Below, in pieces: positions 1 to 11,400 of a DNA stretch of 64,000 nt; position 1 is the first letter of the stretch, and each line of letters begins with the position of its first letter. The position numbers and the translations under genes are program-made. The notes beneath the pieces are model-generated. The model was not told the DNA's origin. It saw only the letters and a list, made by a program, of their open reading frames with translations, and did not search any database. Source of the stretch: Costus lasius. Taxonomy: Eukaryota; Streptophyta; Magnoliopsida; Zingiberales; Costaceae. The stretch spans positions 16,147,501 through 16,211,500 of the forward strand of contig CM050447.1 of NCBI GenBank assembly GCA_027563935.2. The letters are read 5' to 3'.

Positions 1-2201
1 GGGCTTATGCCTGTTTTCAGGATATTATATTATAGTTGTCTCGTTTAAATTATTGGATACGAGTTTTGGATTCGTGAGATTTGAAATTATTCTTATTCTG
101 AAATGTCCGATTTGAGAGTTATTGTTCTTATTCCGCAATATATCTGAATTTGTGTTTTCCACATGTGTAGTGTGGACATCTGTTTTATTCCAGGATATGC
201 GTGTCTGTGCAGCAGTAAATTATTATACTTGCTGTCGGATTTTCTGGATTTCCGGATTTCTATTTCCTAGTAAATCGATCCTATTCAGTTCTGTGCGGTT
301 TTCAGTTCCGTAGTAATGTCCTTCGATGCCGCTTTCTTCTTGTGTTTTAATGGAAGAGTAAAAATTTTTGAAACCCCGTATTTTACTTGTATGCGTGTGG
401 GGTGTGATTCTGAGGGATGTTACACCAACGGCTCCTTCCCCTCCACCCGGTGAGCATCCCAGACGAGCAGACCTCGTCTTCTTCCCTCGGCGTAGGTCGG
501 CTCTGTTCGGACGCGTGTGGCAAGTTCCTACGGCCGACGACGAGATCCCCTGATCGCAAGGCAGCATCGACTCTGTCTTATCCCAGCGGTGAGTTTTCCC
601 TAGGTCGGCGTCGCCTCCATCTCCTTCCGGCGACGGCGACTCTTCCTTTCCTCTCCAAACGTTGCCGATTCGCTTCTTCCGGCAGACTCTTCTTCTCCGG
701 GCGGCGACGAGTTTCTGAGTCAGAACTCGGCGTCGACTTCGTCTTCCCCATCGGCGGCTGTCTCCCTTTGTCAGCGGCGACTCCTCTGGAGATGAGCGCC
801 GGAGTCTATGTCCAGTAGCAAGCGAATGAGCCTCTATTCGCGTCGTCTGTTTCGGCGACGACAAACTTGTGACGAACGAAGCATTCGTCCGCGTAAGCTT
901 TCGGCAAAGGTAAGTTTTATTTTTCTTTTATTATTATTTTAAATAATTTCTACCTAAGGCAGTGAGTTAGTAAAACCCTAAAATTATATTTTATTATGTG
1001 TTTAGGGTAGATTTGGGGGTTTTGGTATTCTAGAACTTGGTGGTGATCAATCCACTACTGTGGGGCTTATTTCGGTAAGAACTCAAGTTCTAATTTTGAT
1101 GATTATAGGTTGAGAGAATTATTGTGGCTTCATAACAAGTAATTTTAATTTCAGTTAAGGAAAGGAGGAAATTGAACTATCAGAGAGGGTCAAGGAATAT
1201 CAACAATTGAGGTAGGAATCCTTTCCCTGTCTTTATCACGGTGTCAAACTCATGCATTAGAATAGACAATGACACCTTATCTTTGTATCTCTCCTGATTG
1301 ATTTGTTTCTAATTTCGGTTGACCTCGTTACCTTATTAATTATGCCTATTTGACTTCATAATTATCATGGATGCATTGAGAATATGTTGATAAAGTTTTC
1401 TGATATTTCTATTGGAAAGTTATGACTGTTTACGGACCATGTAAATAACCTGAGATGTTATACTGTTATCATGTCGTGTTTTGCATATGACCTCTGACCT
1501 GGTGATTTACCACCAGTGGCCTGTTTATCTGAGTTATAGTTTTGATTATATCAGACTATCTGTTTGCTGGTTAGGGCACCGCCAGTTGTCCTCGGACAAT
1601 ACTACAGATGTCAGTGTTGGACGCAACACCCCGGGCTATTTAAGATAGTCGTTCCATCGTGTGAGCTGATGGTGGAAACACTTTGAAAATGAGTGCGGCT
1701 CTTAATTGAGATCTGTTGGCCAAGCTTGATGATTTACACGACAACCTTATGTTCAGTTATTTTGTTGTATTATCAGTTTTTGACATGTAGTGTAGTTCCT
1801 GTTATTGCAATTTCATATTAATTGAACATGCATCATTTTCTGATTCCTACTTAGTATTTTTTGCTAACTCCTCTTGTTTCTCCTCCAGGTACCGAGTTAG
1901 CGTCTGGGAGGGATAGAGTAGATAGCTAGATACCCACCGGAGTAAGAATATCATCAAGTGTTCTTTTGCTAAATACTTTTCTGTTTTATTCTATTCTTTC
2001 AGTTGATTTAATTGCATAGACTGTAGTGTATAAGTTTTGTAATTGAATGTAGTTGATCTTAAAGGATTGCAGAATGTTGAACTTGAGATTATTGGTTAAT
2101 AAAATTTTTATAGTAATTGTGTTCTTTGGTTCCTATTAATATTGTCATCTCTCTAGGGAACCCTGTGCTAGGGATAGCCGGCTTCCCGCCGGGGCATGAC
2201 A
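1..2201 (+). mobile_element. LTR of a Ty3/gypsy-like retrotransposon, left end outside the window
   Basis: The segment ends in GGGGCATGACA, the CA-type end of a plant LTR, and is followed within a few bases by a primer-binding-site-like sequence and then gag. No start of the LTR (TG end) is recognised, so it probably begins before base 1. A GC-rich part at about 430-900 is open in several frames but gives no recognisable protein; I read it as LTR or leader sequence. The length of at least 2.2 kb fits the long LTRs of Tekay/Del-type chromoviruses, but that assignment is inferred. No second LTR of this family is seen downstream. Confidence 0.6.
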
Positions 2202-2207
2202 ATTTTA

Positions 2208-2220
2208 TTGATATCAGAGG
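2208..2220 (+). other. Primer-binding site, degenerate initiator-Met tRNA type
   Basis: TTGATATCAGAGG lies a few bases after the LTR end and matches the common plant form TTGGTATCAGAGC with changes. The position between LTR and gag supports this reading. Confidence 0.6.
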
Positions 2221-2338
2221 TATAGGTTCAGTAAGAAAGCCTAAGGACATAGGAACCTCAGGACTAGGATTGGGTAAGGATAAGAATGCATGAGTGGGTA
2301 AAATAAACATTTTTATAACATATTATTTTGTTGGCAGG

Positions 2339-3395
2339 ATGACACCAAGAGTTAGAGGCAGAGCAACCACAAGTCGTGGAGGTAGAGGTCGTGGGGGAAG
2401 AACTCACGGTGTTGAATGAGTAAGGAATTCTTCTGAGGCTGAAATTCAGTTACCCCGTACTAGGGTCAGGGTCCCTACAAGAACAAGAAGTGGATATGAA
2501 GCCTCAGTGCCCCGAGAGGCCTAGTCACCTGCACCCCATGTTGCGCCACCAGCAGTGAGGGGTGAAGGTGAAGCTTCATCCCCATCATTAGTAGCACCTG
2601 CCATGGAAAACCAGCCAGTTAGGTCAGCCAATATGCTTATGCAGTTCTCTCAGTTGCGAAAAGATAGATTTGGTGACTTCGCAGGTACTATTGACCCGTG
2701 GACTGCTATAAATTGGTTATTAAAAATAGAGCAGACTTTTAGGGCACTAGGATGCCCAGATGAACAAAAGGTGGAGTGGCCACATACTTTTTATCTGATA
2801 GAGTTGGGACATGATGGTCAGGTATGAGAGGTATTTTTGGAGATGACCCTATCCCTTGGAATGATTTTAGAGGTGCATTCTTTGAGAAGTATTTTCCAGA
2901 GTCTTTTCAAGATAGCCAGATGCATGAGTTTCTAAACCTAAAACAAGGAAAAAGGACAGTCAATGTTTATGTAATTGACTTTGAAAGATCATCTTATTTA
3001 TTTCCAGAACTAGTGACCACTGAAAGGAGAAAATGCCAACTTTTTATTAAGGGATTACATTACACCATAAAGGGGTAGATGAATACTATTCCATTAGATA
3101 ATTTTCAGGAAATGGTAAATACCGTATTCAGAATAGAGGCTTCTCTTCTAGATGTGGAAAAAGAGAAAGAAATAGAGAAGGTTCCAGAATTTGCATAACA
3201 GAAAAAGGTTAATCAGTCAGTTAGATCAATGGAAACAAGAGCCTATGATAGGAAGTGATCTAGAGCAGTATTCAATAGCCATCAGAGACCAGTATATTCT
3301 TCCTATACACTAAACTTTAATTCAGGAAGGTCCGGAAGAAAATACTTTAAATGTGATCACGAAGTACACGTGGTTAGTGTATGCCCTCTCAAGAA
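2339..3395 (+). pseudogene. Broken gag of a Ty3/gypsy retrotransposon
   Basis: Translation from ATG 2339 gives an Arg/Gly-rich start, then the plant gag core (FSQLRKDRFGDFAGTIDP, later FFEKYFPESFQDSQMHEFL and LKQGKRTVNVYVIDFERSS) and a poor zinc-knuckle remnant near 3340-3390 (YFKCDHEVHVVSVCP). The frame has stops near 2419 and 2522, a frameshift near 2820, and more stops at about 3076 and 3196, so no protein can be made. Protease, reverse transcriptase and integrase are absent: homology ends at about 3395, where unrelated GC-rich coding-like sequence begins. This is a 3'-truncated, dead copy. Confidence 0.8.
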
Positions 3396-3410
3396 GGCCT
3401 CGCGTCGTCC

Positions 3411-4175
3411 ATGCCATTCGATTCCATTTCGTTTGCCGTAATGGAAAGACCACGCGGATTCTACACCGGAGCCAAGATTGGACGGAAGCGGCACGAGCCT
3501 GATTACGACGCCGACAAGGAGGACACCGCAGTAAGATCACGCAAGCGTTGCTGCCGCCCTCCCTTGATCCAATTCCATACCCACAGAAGTAGCAGGAGTA
3601 GGAGCAGCAGTGTCGAATCTGTTACCTCCCTCCTCGCCGCCCTCACAGGAGATCACGACGTCAATTCCGCAATCCAATCCAGCCGCCTCTCCTACACCGC
3701 TCCGCTGCCGCCAGCCGATCATCTACAAATGCCTGCCAGCCCCGCCGAAGCAATAACCAATGTGACGTCCAAGGAAGCGGCATCTCCTGGATTACCGCCG
3801 CCGCTGGAGCTGGGCTTTTTTGTGCTGTTCAAGGAGTACGTGCCTCTCTTCCACGGCGGCATGCCACCGGTGTGGTCAGGAGATCACGACATCAATTCCG
3901 CCATCAAATCCAGCCGCCTCTCCTACATCGCTCCGCTGCCACCAGCCGATCATCTGCAAATACCTGCCAGCCCCGCCGCCACAATCGCCAATGCGACGTT
4001 CAAGGAAGCAGCATCTCCTGGATTACCGTTGCCGCTCGAATCGGGCGATTTTGTTCCGTTCAAGAACGATGTGCCCCTCTTCGACGACGGCACGCCGCCA
4101 GTGTGGTTCGAGGACTCCGATCTCATCTTTCTTGATAATTGGCCGCTGAGCCCGTTGGCATATCTAATTAATTAA
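3411..4175 (+). CDS. Unrecognised proline-rich protein with an internal 77-residue duplication
   Basis: An open frame of 254 residues from ATG 3411; an in-frame ATG at 3381 lies in the retrotransposon gag remnant and is less likely to be the start. The N-terminal third is basic and Ser/Arg-rich. Residues from about 80 on form two copies of a 77-residue unit (GDHDVNSAIQSSRLSY and GDHDINSAIKSSRLSY start them, each ends PPVW), followed by an acidic tail (FEDSDLIFLDNWPLSPL). Codons are GC-rich, like the first exons of the real genes nearby and unlike the AT-rich surroundings. I do not recognise a family. An acidic, proline-rich C-terminus would suit a transcription regulator, but that is a guess. 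It may be a lineage-specific gene, or the surviving 3' part of a gene whose front was replaced by the retrotransposon. Confidence 0.45.
   Translation: MPFDSISFAVMERPRGFYTGAKIGRKRHEPDYDADKEDTAVRSRKRCCRPPLIQFHTHRSSRSRSSSVESVTSLLAALTGDHDVNSAIQSSRLSYTAPLPPADHLQMPASPAEAITNVTSKEAASPGLPPPLELGFFVLFKEYVPLFHGGMPPVWSGDHDINSAIKSSRLSYIAPLPPADHLQIPASPAATIANATFKEAASPGLPLPLESGDFVPFKNDVPLFDDGTPPVWFEDSDLIFLDNWPLSPLAYLIN
3648..4109 (+). repeat. Tandem duplication of 231 bp inside the unrecognised reading frame
   Basis: GGAGATCACGAC recurs at 3648 and 3879, and the two 231 bp units align along their length with mostly single-base changes. The period is a multiple of three, so the frame is kept. A weak start of a third unit (gaggactccgat) follows at about 4110. 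Confidence 0.85.
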
Positions 4176-4485
4176 TTTTTTTTTGTTGCTAATTAATTGT
4201 GAATTGTGATGTTGTAAAAAAACTCTCTTCAGCATTTTTCTTTAATTAATTAATTAATTAATTCATATTAATTTGTGTTAATTTGAATTACTAGTCCATA
4301 TATCGTAGTCTAAATAGAAAAAATTTGTGAATTACTATCACAAGCTAAATAAAAAACTAGACGATATATTACACTTATTAATGACAAAATTTAAACATAA
4401 TAAATATATTATGAAATAAATACAGCATCAAAACTAGCAGATATATTGATTTACTGATGTTATTACACTTAATAAATAACAGAGT
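4176..4485. other. AT-rich spacer between converging genes
   Basis: AT-rich, with a TTAA microsatellite at about 4240-4264. It must hold the 3' ends of the unrecognised plus-strand frame and of the minus-strand kinase gene. No coding sequence or clear polyadenylation signal is seen. Confidence 0.6.
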
Positions 4486-5895
4486 TTAGGCTTGTATTGG
4501 AATTGAAGAAGAGGGAGCAATGCAGCGGCGGAGGAGCCTGAAGAGAGAAGTTCCAATGCTCAGCTCCTGGTGCACAAGAACAGGGTGACCTTCTCTCAGG
4601 CACTCGTCGTACTTCTCTAGAACCGATACTATGTAATTAAAATCTGGCCGCTTTGCTGGATTTCCACACCAGCAACTCTTTATCAGATTGTTCAGCACCG
4701 GCGAGCATGTCGTCGACAATGGCGGTCGTAGATTCTGCAAGATAGGTATAATGAATAATATTGCTAGTTGATAGATCGATAGATAGATAGGGGTAGGGTA
4801 AATGATGACCTTCTCGGAGGCGGCGTAGGCGGCCTGCACTGGCGTCATGCCTTGGTAGGGCACGAGGGCGGTGGTGAGCTCCCAGAGCACGATGCCGAAG
4901 CTGTAGACGTCGACCTTGCGGGTGTATGGCTTCTCCTTGGTCATCTCCGGCGCCATCCAGCGGTAGGTGCCCATGTTGCCCTTGGACTCGCGGCACTGCG
5001 TCTCCAGGCAGGAGGTGCCGAAGTCCGCCACCTTCACCCGCATCTCGTCGTTGAGCAGCAGGTTGTGGGACTTGAGGTCGCGGTGGATGACGCCCTGCGA
5101 GTGCAGGTACTGCATTCCCCGGGAGATGTCTAGCGCCAGCCGCAGGATCGTCTCCGTCGACAGCGAGTACGGCTCCTTCTTGTGCAGGTACATCCGCAGC
5201 GTCCCCTGCGACATGTACTCTGTTATGATGCAGTACACCGGCGGCTTCTTGCACGCCGCTATGAACTGCACGCCAGAGCAGCCACCACCATCATCCATCC
5301 GTCGATCGATCAAATTAGCTAGCAAAAATCTTTTTATATATCTATATGTATGTAACAAACATAATCAATCCACCTGCACGATGTTTGGATGGTAGAGCCG
5401 GGAGAGGAAGGCGACCTCAGAGTTGAACTGCTTCTCCAGCATCGCCCGCTTCTCCTCGTCCTGCTCCGGAATCCTCACCATCTTCACCGCCACCGCCCTC
5501 TGCTTGTAGATCCCGCGGTAGATCCGACTGTTGGACCCGGAGGCGAACTTATTCCCGATGAAGAGCTGCGACAGGTCCGCCATCCACTCCTCCCGATCCC
5601 CGCCGGCAGCGGTGCTCGCCTCCATGCTCTCCGCATTCCCCGGATCCAGCAGCATCGACCACGACTCCAGGCTGTCCCACCTCTTCTTCTCCATGATCTC
5701 CATTTCCGACGGGAAAGAGTTCCTCTTCGGCCACCGCGAAGAAGAAGAGGAAGAACAAGCAGGCGGCGGCGGCGGAGCGGCAGAAGGAAACGAAGAGGAG
5801 GAGGAAGAAGCGGGCAGAGGAGGGGACGAAGGCAGTGTTATCGAATTGGCCCTGCTCTTCTTCCCCAGCCTCAACGCTGGGAAACAGAAGGCCAT
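4486..5895 (-). CDS. HT1: HT1-like Raf-type serine/threonine protein kinase, three exons
   Basis: Exons on the minus strand: 5895-5374, 5265-4810, 4734-4486, joined by GT-AG introns of 108 and 75 bp in phase 0, giving 408 residues. The N-terminus is Ser/Pro-rich and variable, then WDSLESWSMLL and EEWMADLSQLFIGNKFASG lead into the kinase domain. Seen in it: ATP-binding Lys138 (AVAVKMV), catalytic loop HRDLKSHN with Asp237, DFG at 255-257, MAPEM, and DVYSFGIVLWEL. All core catalytic residues are present. The sequence matches Arabidopsis HIGH LEAF TEMPERATURE 1 (about 390 residues) along its length. HT1 is known as a guard-cell kinase that restrains CO2-induced stomatal closure and is inhibited by MPK4/MPK12. 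Orthology rather than a close subgroup C Raf-like paralogue is inferred. Upstream is an AT-rich leader with a CTAG microsatellite. Confidence 0.88.
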
Positions 5896-7251
5896 TAATT
5901 ACAAGAAATATTCAACAATCCCGCCTGATTCAGTGCGCCCAGTCGCATGAACTAGCTAGCTAGCTAGCTGAAGGAGAAGCTGAGGCCTAGGCAGTGGAAG
6001 AACTGCAACTCCATCCTTCTCGGAAGATGGCAGAGGTGATAGTAACTAAAATTCAAGATTAGGTGTCTGCAAGACATGCTAATTTCTCTACGGAGAAGAT
6101 GAATTAGAAGAAAAAACAGAGGAAATTAAGAGCCAAACAGATGAATCCAAAGATCACTTGCTATGCGACATAGATGGAACAAGTAAGGTCAGCTGAAGAA
6201 GCAAGAATCCAAGGAGACCTGCAGCAGAGGGAAAGCGAGCCATTTCTTGCTCTGTGCAACAAGAAAACTAGCTAGAAGATGGCAATCTTGCATGCATAGA
6301 TGCGGACTAATTTCATTTTAGCCCACGACTCGCACCCTTTTCTCAACTGAAACCAAAGTTTTCCTTTTGGCGCTTACAGTTTCCTAAAATACGGTGCCGA
6401 TTGTTTACAAATCTTTTTGTCCACTTTATTGTGCTTTCATTGTGGTTACAGCTTTTTGCGATTGTGTGAGAGGGTTAGAAGGGAGGAAATTTAAGAGGCA
6501 TCAAGGAAGTCCCGTGAGCAGGCAGTTCAAAAGTGCAAAATTTGCAGTCCCTGCTCTTGCTTTTCGGCCCATGGCCTCTCGGCTCCTCTCTGGGGACTCA
6601 TGGGAGGCGAAAGGGACTGGTGATGAAATGCCTCCTGCACTTTTTACATGGTGGCTTCTCTTGTTCCTATCGCCTCCTTTGTCACCACCGGTTGCCGCAC
6701 AAATTGGGCCTCAGATGTCCAGACAATCTCAGCCATGATGTTGTAAAGGTCAAACCTTCAATAGCTCCCAACACTCTCGGAAGGTAAACCAACAGCAGCA
6801 GCACTCGCACTCCTAATAGAGATTATTTAAATAGAAAAAGGGATAGTTATATTAGCTAGCAATTGAAAAAGAAAAGAATGCAAATTCATTCATGGGAAAT
6901 GAGATTATTTAAATAGAAAAGAATTATGAAAATACATGAAGAACAAAACATATCAAGAGACTGTGAAAATCAAGAACCACCTAATCTAAGCATCAAGAAG
7001 TTGGAGGCAATTTATTCCATATATTCAAGTCAGGAGTGAGGACTGTTGAGAGTTCTAAAGCTTCACCCGACAAAATAATGGGCCACTTTCCTGATTTATC
7101 TCTTGAATCTGCTCTTATTTACGCCCCGTTTTTGATCAGGAAAAGAAGAATCAAGACATTAAGAACACAGCACCAAACCCTTTGACTCCCAAACACTACA
7201 AGAAGCACCCCGATCTCCTGTTAATTGAGCTAGCCTGGGGTCGGCTGAGCA
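5896..7251. promoter_or_regulatory. Shared upstream region of the divergent kinase and lipid transfer protein genes
   Basis: This 1.36 kb stretch separates two genes transcribed away from each other, so it should hold both 5' UTRs and promoters. A CTAG microsatellite (5952-5969) lies 57 bp before the kinase ATG. A 114-codon open frame at 6394-6738 shows no recognisable domain and is treated as chance. No convincing TATA box could be fixed for either gene. Confidence 0.45.
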
Positions 7252-7768
7252 ATGAAGCAAATGAGAGGGGGAGCGCAAGTGCATTGCGGTGGCAGCTCAA
7301 GTGCGCAGTGGTTCGTGGCGGCGCTGCTTCTGCTTCTGGTGCTCAGCGGCAGTAGCAATGCAGAAGGAGCAGTGTCGTGCGACGACGCAGTGTCGGCGCT
7401 GATCCCGTGCGGGGCTTACCTCATCGGGCAAGGCGGCGCCGACCCCACTCCTCGCTGCTGCGAGAGCGCCCAGGCGTTGAACCGCCTGGCAGCCACCGCC
7501 GCTGCGCGCCGCCGGCTGTGCGAGTGCCTCAAGGAGACGGGCCCTTCCTTCGGCGTCGTGCCCCAGCGAGCGCAGCGCCTCCCTGCATTCTGCAAGCTCA
7601 AGCTCAGCATCCCTGTCAGCCCCACCGTCGACTGCAACCGGTACGTACGTACGGACGCCCCATCAAATGGTGCGCGTATTCAATTCAAAAGCCCGAAATT
7701 TGCAATAAAACTCAAATTAAGTGATTCGCTTCAATTGGTGTTCTTTATAAACGTGCAGTGTTGCATGA
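7252..7768 (+). CDS. Type 1 non-specific lipid transfer protein, two exons
   Basis: Exons 7252-7640 and 7759-7768, with a 118 bp GT-AG intron splitting an Arg codon near the end, the usual place in LTP1 genes. The product has 132 residues and ends DCNRVA. Residues 1 to about 38 form a secretion signal (Leu-rich core AALLLLLVLSG, then small residues). The mature part has the eight-cysteine pattern C-X9-C-X15-CC-X19-CXC-X21-C-X13-C, diagnostic of type 1 nsLTPs, with hydrophilic Glu inside CXC. Such proteins are secreted, held by four disulfides, and bind fatty acids or other lipids in a hydrophobic tunnel for cuticle formation or defence. A second in-frame ATG at 7261 is possible. AATAAA at 7890-7895 is a candidate polyadenylation signal. 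Confidence 0.92.
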
Positions 7769-8406
7769 GACGAAGGAGAAATGGAGGTTCTTGGAAAGCC
7801 TGCTGCATGATGCGACTGGAAGTATGTTAATTTGGTGGGCATGCTTTAATCCACCCACATGGACTGACTGCTAAATATGATAGCCGCTTAATAAAATATG
7901 TTGATGTTTACTGCGCATTTTCATTGCTGCTACATCGAGTCCCGGCTTTATAAATTATTTACCCATATAAAAAAAATTATGAGCAAAAATTTAAATAGAT
8001 TCGGAGCAAAACAAAGTAGTACGCAAGATCCAACCTGACTGGAGTTTTTGTCCTGGGAAATCAATTAGATTGTGCGTTTGTATAACATTAATGAACATGA
8101 TGAGACCCAAACCAAAAACCAAAAAATTTGGCGATGCAAGCTGTGAACTCGCAGATGGGTGCACCTTATTAAACAAAGATCTGCTTTAAATGTGAGTTCG
8201 CTGTTTGTTTTCTAAAGAAAACAGAGAAATCAATCCGTGGGACAAACATATTTAACTTACATTTCGACATCAACAACTTCATAGATCTTCAAGTAGTCCC
8301 CGCTTACGAAGACAACCATAAGCAGAAAAATGGCAACCAGTACGCAGAGATGCAAAAATTTCCATTCTGAACCACACTAAGTGGATCAGAACGGCAGTCA
8401 CTAACA
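7769..8406. other. Spacer between converging lipid transfer protein and CCCH genes
   Basis: Holds the 3' UTRs of both genes: AATAAA at 7890 for the plus-strand gene, and AT-rich sequence after the stop of the minus-strand gene. Nothing else recognised. Confidence 0.5.
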
Positions 8407-11400
8407 CTAATCAGATTGAAGTGCTGATGAATCTGATTGGGGTGCAGTATATGATGAATCTGATTGAGGTGCGGTATATGATGGAGAAATTTGTGTTTTT
8501 GAATCCTCGTGTTCTTCGTTATCATCTGGAAGTTCAGTAATCCTCACAGATTTCACGGTTTCATCAGGTGCTTTTGGGATTCTGCCGAATGAATCGCCTC
8601 TTGTTGTCCATGTGAAATTGTAGCCCATTTGGTACGATGGTGGTTCTTGAATAGGGTTAACAGCCACAAATGGGTGATCAAATTTGCACGCTGCTCCGTG
8701 CTTGCAGCTTCCATTCCTAGCGTAAAATGTGCATGCAGGTTCACCCTTCGTAAACAAGTTTAAGAAGAAAAAATCAGATTAAAGAAAAAAATATATTGGC
8801 ACCAAGATAGGAAAAACATACAGGGTTAAGAGGAGGTCTGGCGGATGGGATCATGATCGGAGATACTTGGTTCTTCTCTTTGGGGTGATGGTATTTGCAA
8901 GAACTACCAAATTTGCAACTCCCTGTTTTCATGTAATATTGGCATTCTGGTTGATCAGGTCTCTCTGGTAAGATATCTGCCACAGATGGAACTGCCGGTG
9001 CATAATGCTTTGAGTTGAGTATTTGGTTTGACCCAACAGATCCATCAGAAGGAATGCCCATACTTCCCTGGTTGACATTCTAACATTCTTAATTATAAGA
9101 CTACAGATAGCTGCTACTGCAGCACTAGATACTTGAGCAAACGAAATGCTACAAATTTTCATGAAAAAGAACGATCGATGACTGCACAAGACTTTAGAGT
9201 ATCACTAAAAAGGCTATGTACTTTTTGATGTGTTATTTCTAGTGAATACTAACTATATCCGAGTAAAATATCTAATACAAGCATCCCTCAATTGCAAATA
9301 ATGGTACAACAGCAGTTTCAGTGCAATAAAAAAACATTGGTTTACCTTGTCTCAGTCATCTCTAATAATATCAAAAAGTCCTGTAACTAATTATAAATGG
9401 ACTACTAGAGTAGGCATGTCGAAACTGAACGAATAGAATTTATAAACACTGATGTAAGCTAGTTTAAAGGCTTTTGTATTACAGACTCCTAATTCAAAGA
9501 TGATGTGCTTTTTAACAAATCACAATTGACAACTTGATAAACGCACAGTTTCAGAAAATTGCATCTCATATTCATAGAAACAAAATTTTGTTATCCTATA
9601 ACAAAAGTTGATATTGATAATGAACGTGTGGACAATCTTTCATCAAAATGAATTCCGAAGGCAGTTATATTCAACAACAGGAAAGTTGCCTTAAGATAAA
9701 TATGCATAACATAATAACAAATAATACTTTAGAAAATGCGCATTTCAGTTGTATACAACCTAAAGCGTCAAGTTACCAAAAACTGATATACGTGGTACTA
9801 ATTCAGAGTAATAACAAAATCATTAGCAGTCAATAAAAGAACTCTATGAAAACCACAACTATAGAAACAGAAATCTAACGGTATAAAAACCAATCCCAAA
9901 GTAGCAGCTAACCATGTATGTACACCAATCCTGTTGCATAGGCATGGTGGATTGAGTTGGTGGAAGAACAATAGGCATGTAAGCTTGAAACCCAGGCATT
10001 GCAGGACTTGACATGGGAGGGGGCCTAGAGAATGGCCATGGCAGTCCAACTGTATATGGTGTTGTTGGAGGCACAGAATATCCAGAATATCCAGAATATC
10101 CATATACTGAGAGCCCTTCTACTGGAAACATAGTTCCAAAGTTGTCAGGTTGAGGATGATTGAACTTGCAGGCAACTCCAAATTTACAAGATCCGGTTCT
10201 CATGTAAAAGGAACATGATTTTTCATCCTGCTGAACAGACCAAATAAGTACTCGCAGAAGGATTATCAGTTGTTATTTCAGGACGTTCAACGCCATAAAA
10301 CATAGTCAGTGAAAATGTTTGCAGAAACCAAAATTTGTGTTACATTCGACAAAGATAGAAAATGTTCGCACCTTTCTCAGTGGCAGACCCAAAGCATTAA
10401 ACTGAAGTAGTTGGGTATTATGCTTGTCTCGCGGATGATTATATTTACAGTTGCTTCCATATTTGCAGATTCCTGTCCTAAGAAAGAACTGCAAAATATT
10501 CAAGCAAATCAAAAGTTAGCATACGAACTACCATCATTCAAGCATCAGAATATCAAAAGCCACCAAAAAGATACCAGATAAATAACAATCATTTGGCAGG
10601 TCAGCATCTACTTAGCAGTAAACATGCTGATTTATTTTAAATGAATCAAATCAAGCTACCAGATCAAGATAAGTTACAATTTTAATTAAAAGGAAATAGG
10701 GCCTATTAGAAACAACAAACTAGAGAAACTTGCCTTCGGAGAAAAACTTTTTCTGAAAATTAGAATTATTTTTTTACAAAAAAAAAGTTAATTTCCAGTA
10801 CTGGGAGTAACATTCAGAGTAAAATGAACGAATAGTTTGATGATAAGATCATATATTAATGATATAAAACCTATATGGAATTATCTTTATTTTATAGTAT
10901 CCAATGTGAAATACAAGGTTGGGTTGTAATTTGTGTAGAAAAACCATTTAGGCATTTAAACTCATTTCTTCTTAATATTTGATTTAGCCTGAAAAATACC
11001 TCAATCCGATACATGCCGAGTACAAAGTTCTGTGTTTCTATAACAATACCTTGCTCAGCAACACTATACCTTCAACATAGCAATGGATAATCTTGACAAA
11101 ATAATCAATCCTAGTACACATATCACCAGAGGCCCATGTTCATAAATCAGCACAAATCCATTAAAAGGTCATGTCGAGGACGTATACTTTTTAACAAAAT
11201 GAAACTGTTAAGCACACACCTTTCTCTGCCAGATGGAATCCAGTCTTGATATTCATAGAGACAAAATAATGAATCGCTAATAAAAACACTAAGAAATGCG
11301 CGCAATGTCAAGTGAGTGTCCATAATGCACAGCTCAATGACTATTGAGCTGACACTAAGAAATGTAAATGATTACAATGGACAGAACAATCACTGGGACC

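Noticed and set aside
223..864. Overlapping GC-rich open frames at the left end, on both strands
   Set aside because: No family pattern, frames overlap in all directions, and the region lies inside the LTR of the gypsy-type element.
6394..6738. Open frame of 114 codons between the kinase and lipid transfer genes
   Set aside because: No recognisable domain, no homologue pattern, and it lies in the shared upstream region of two divergent genes.
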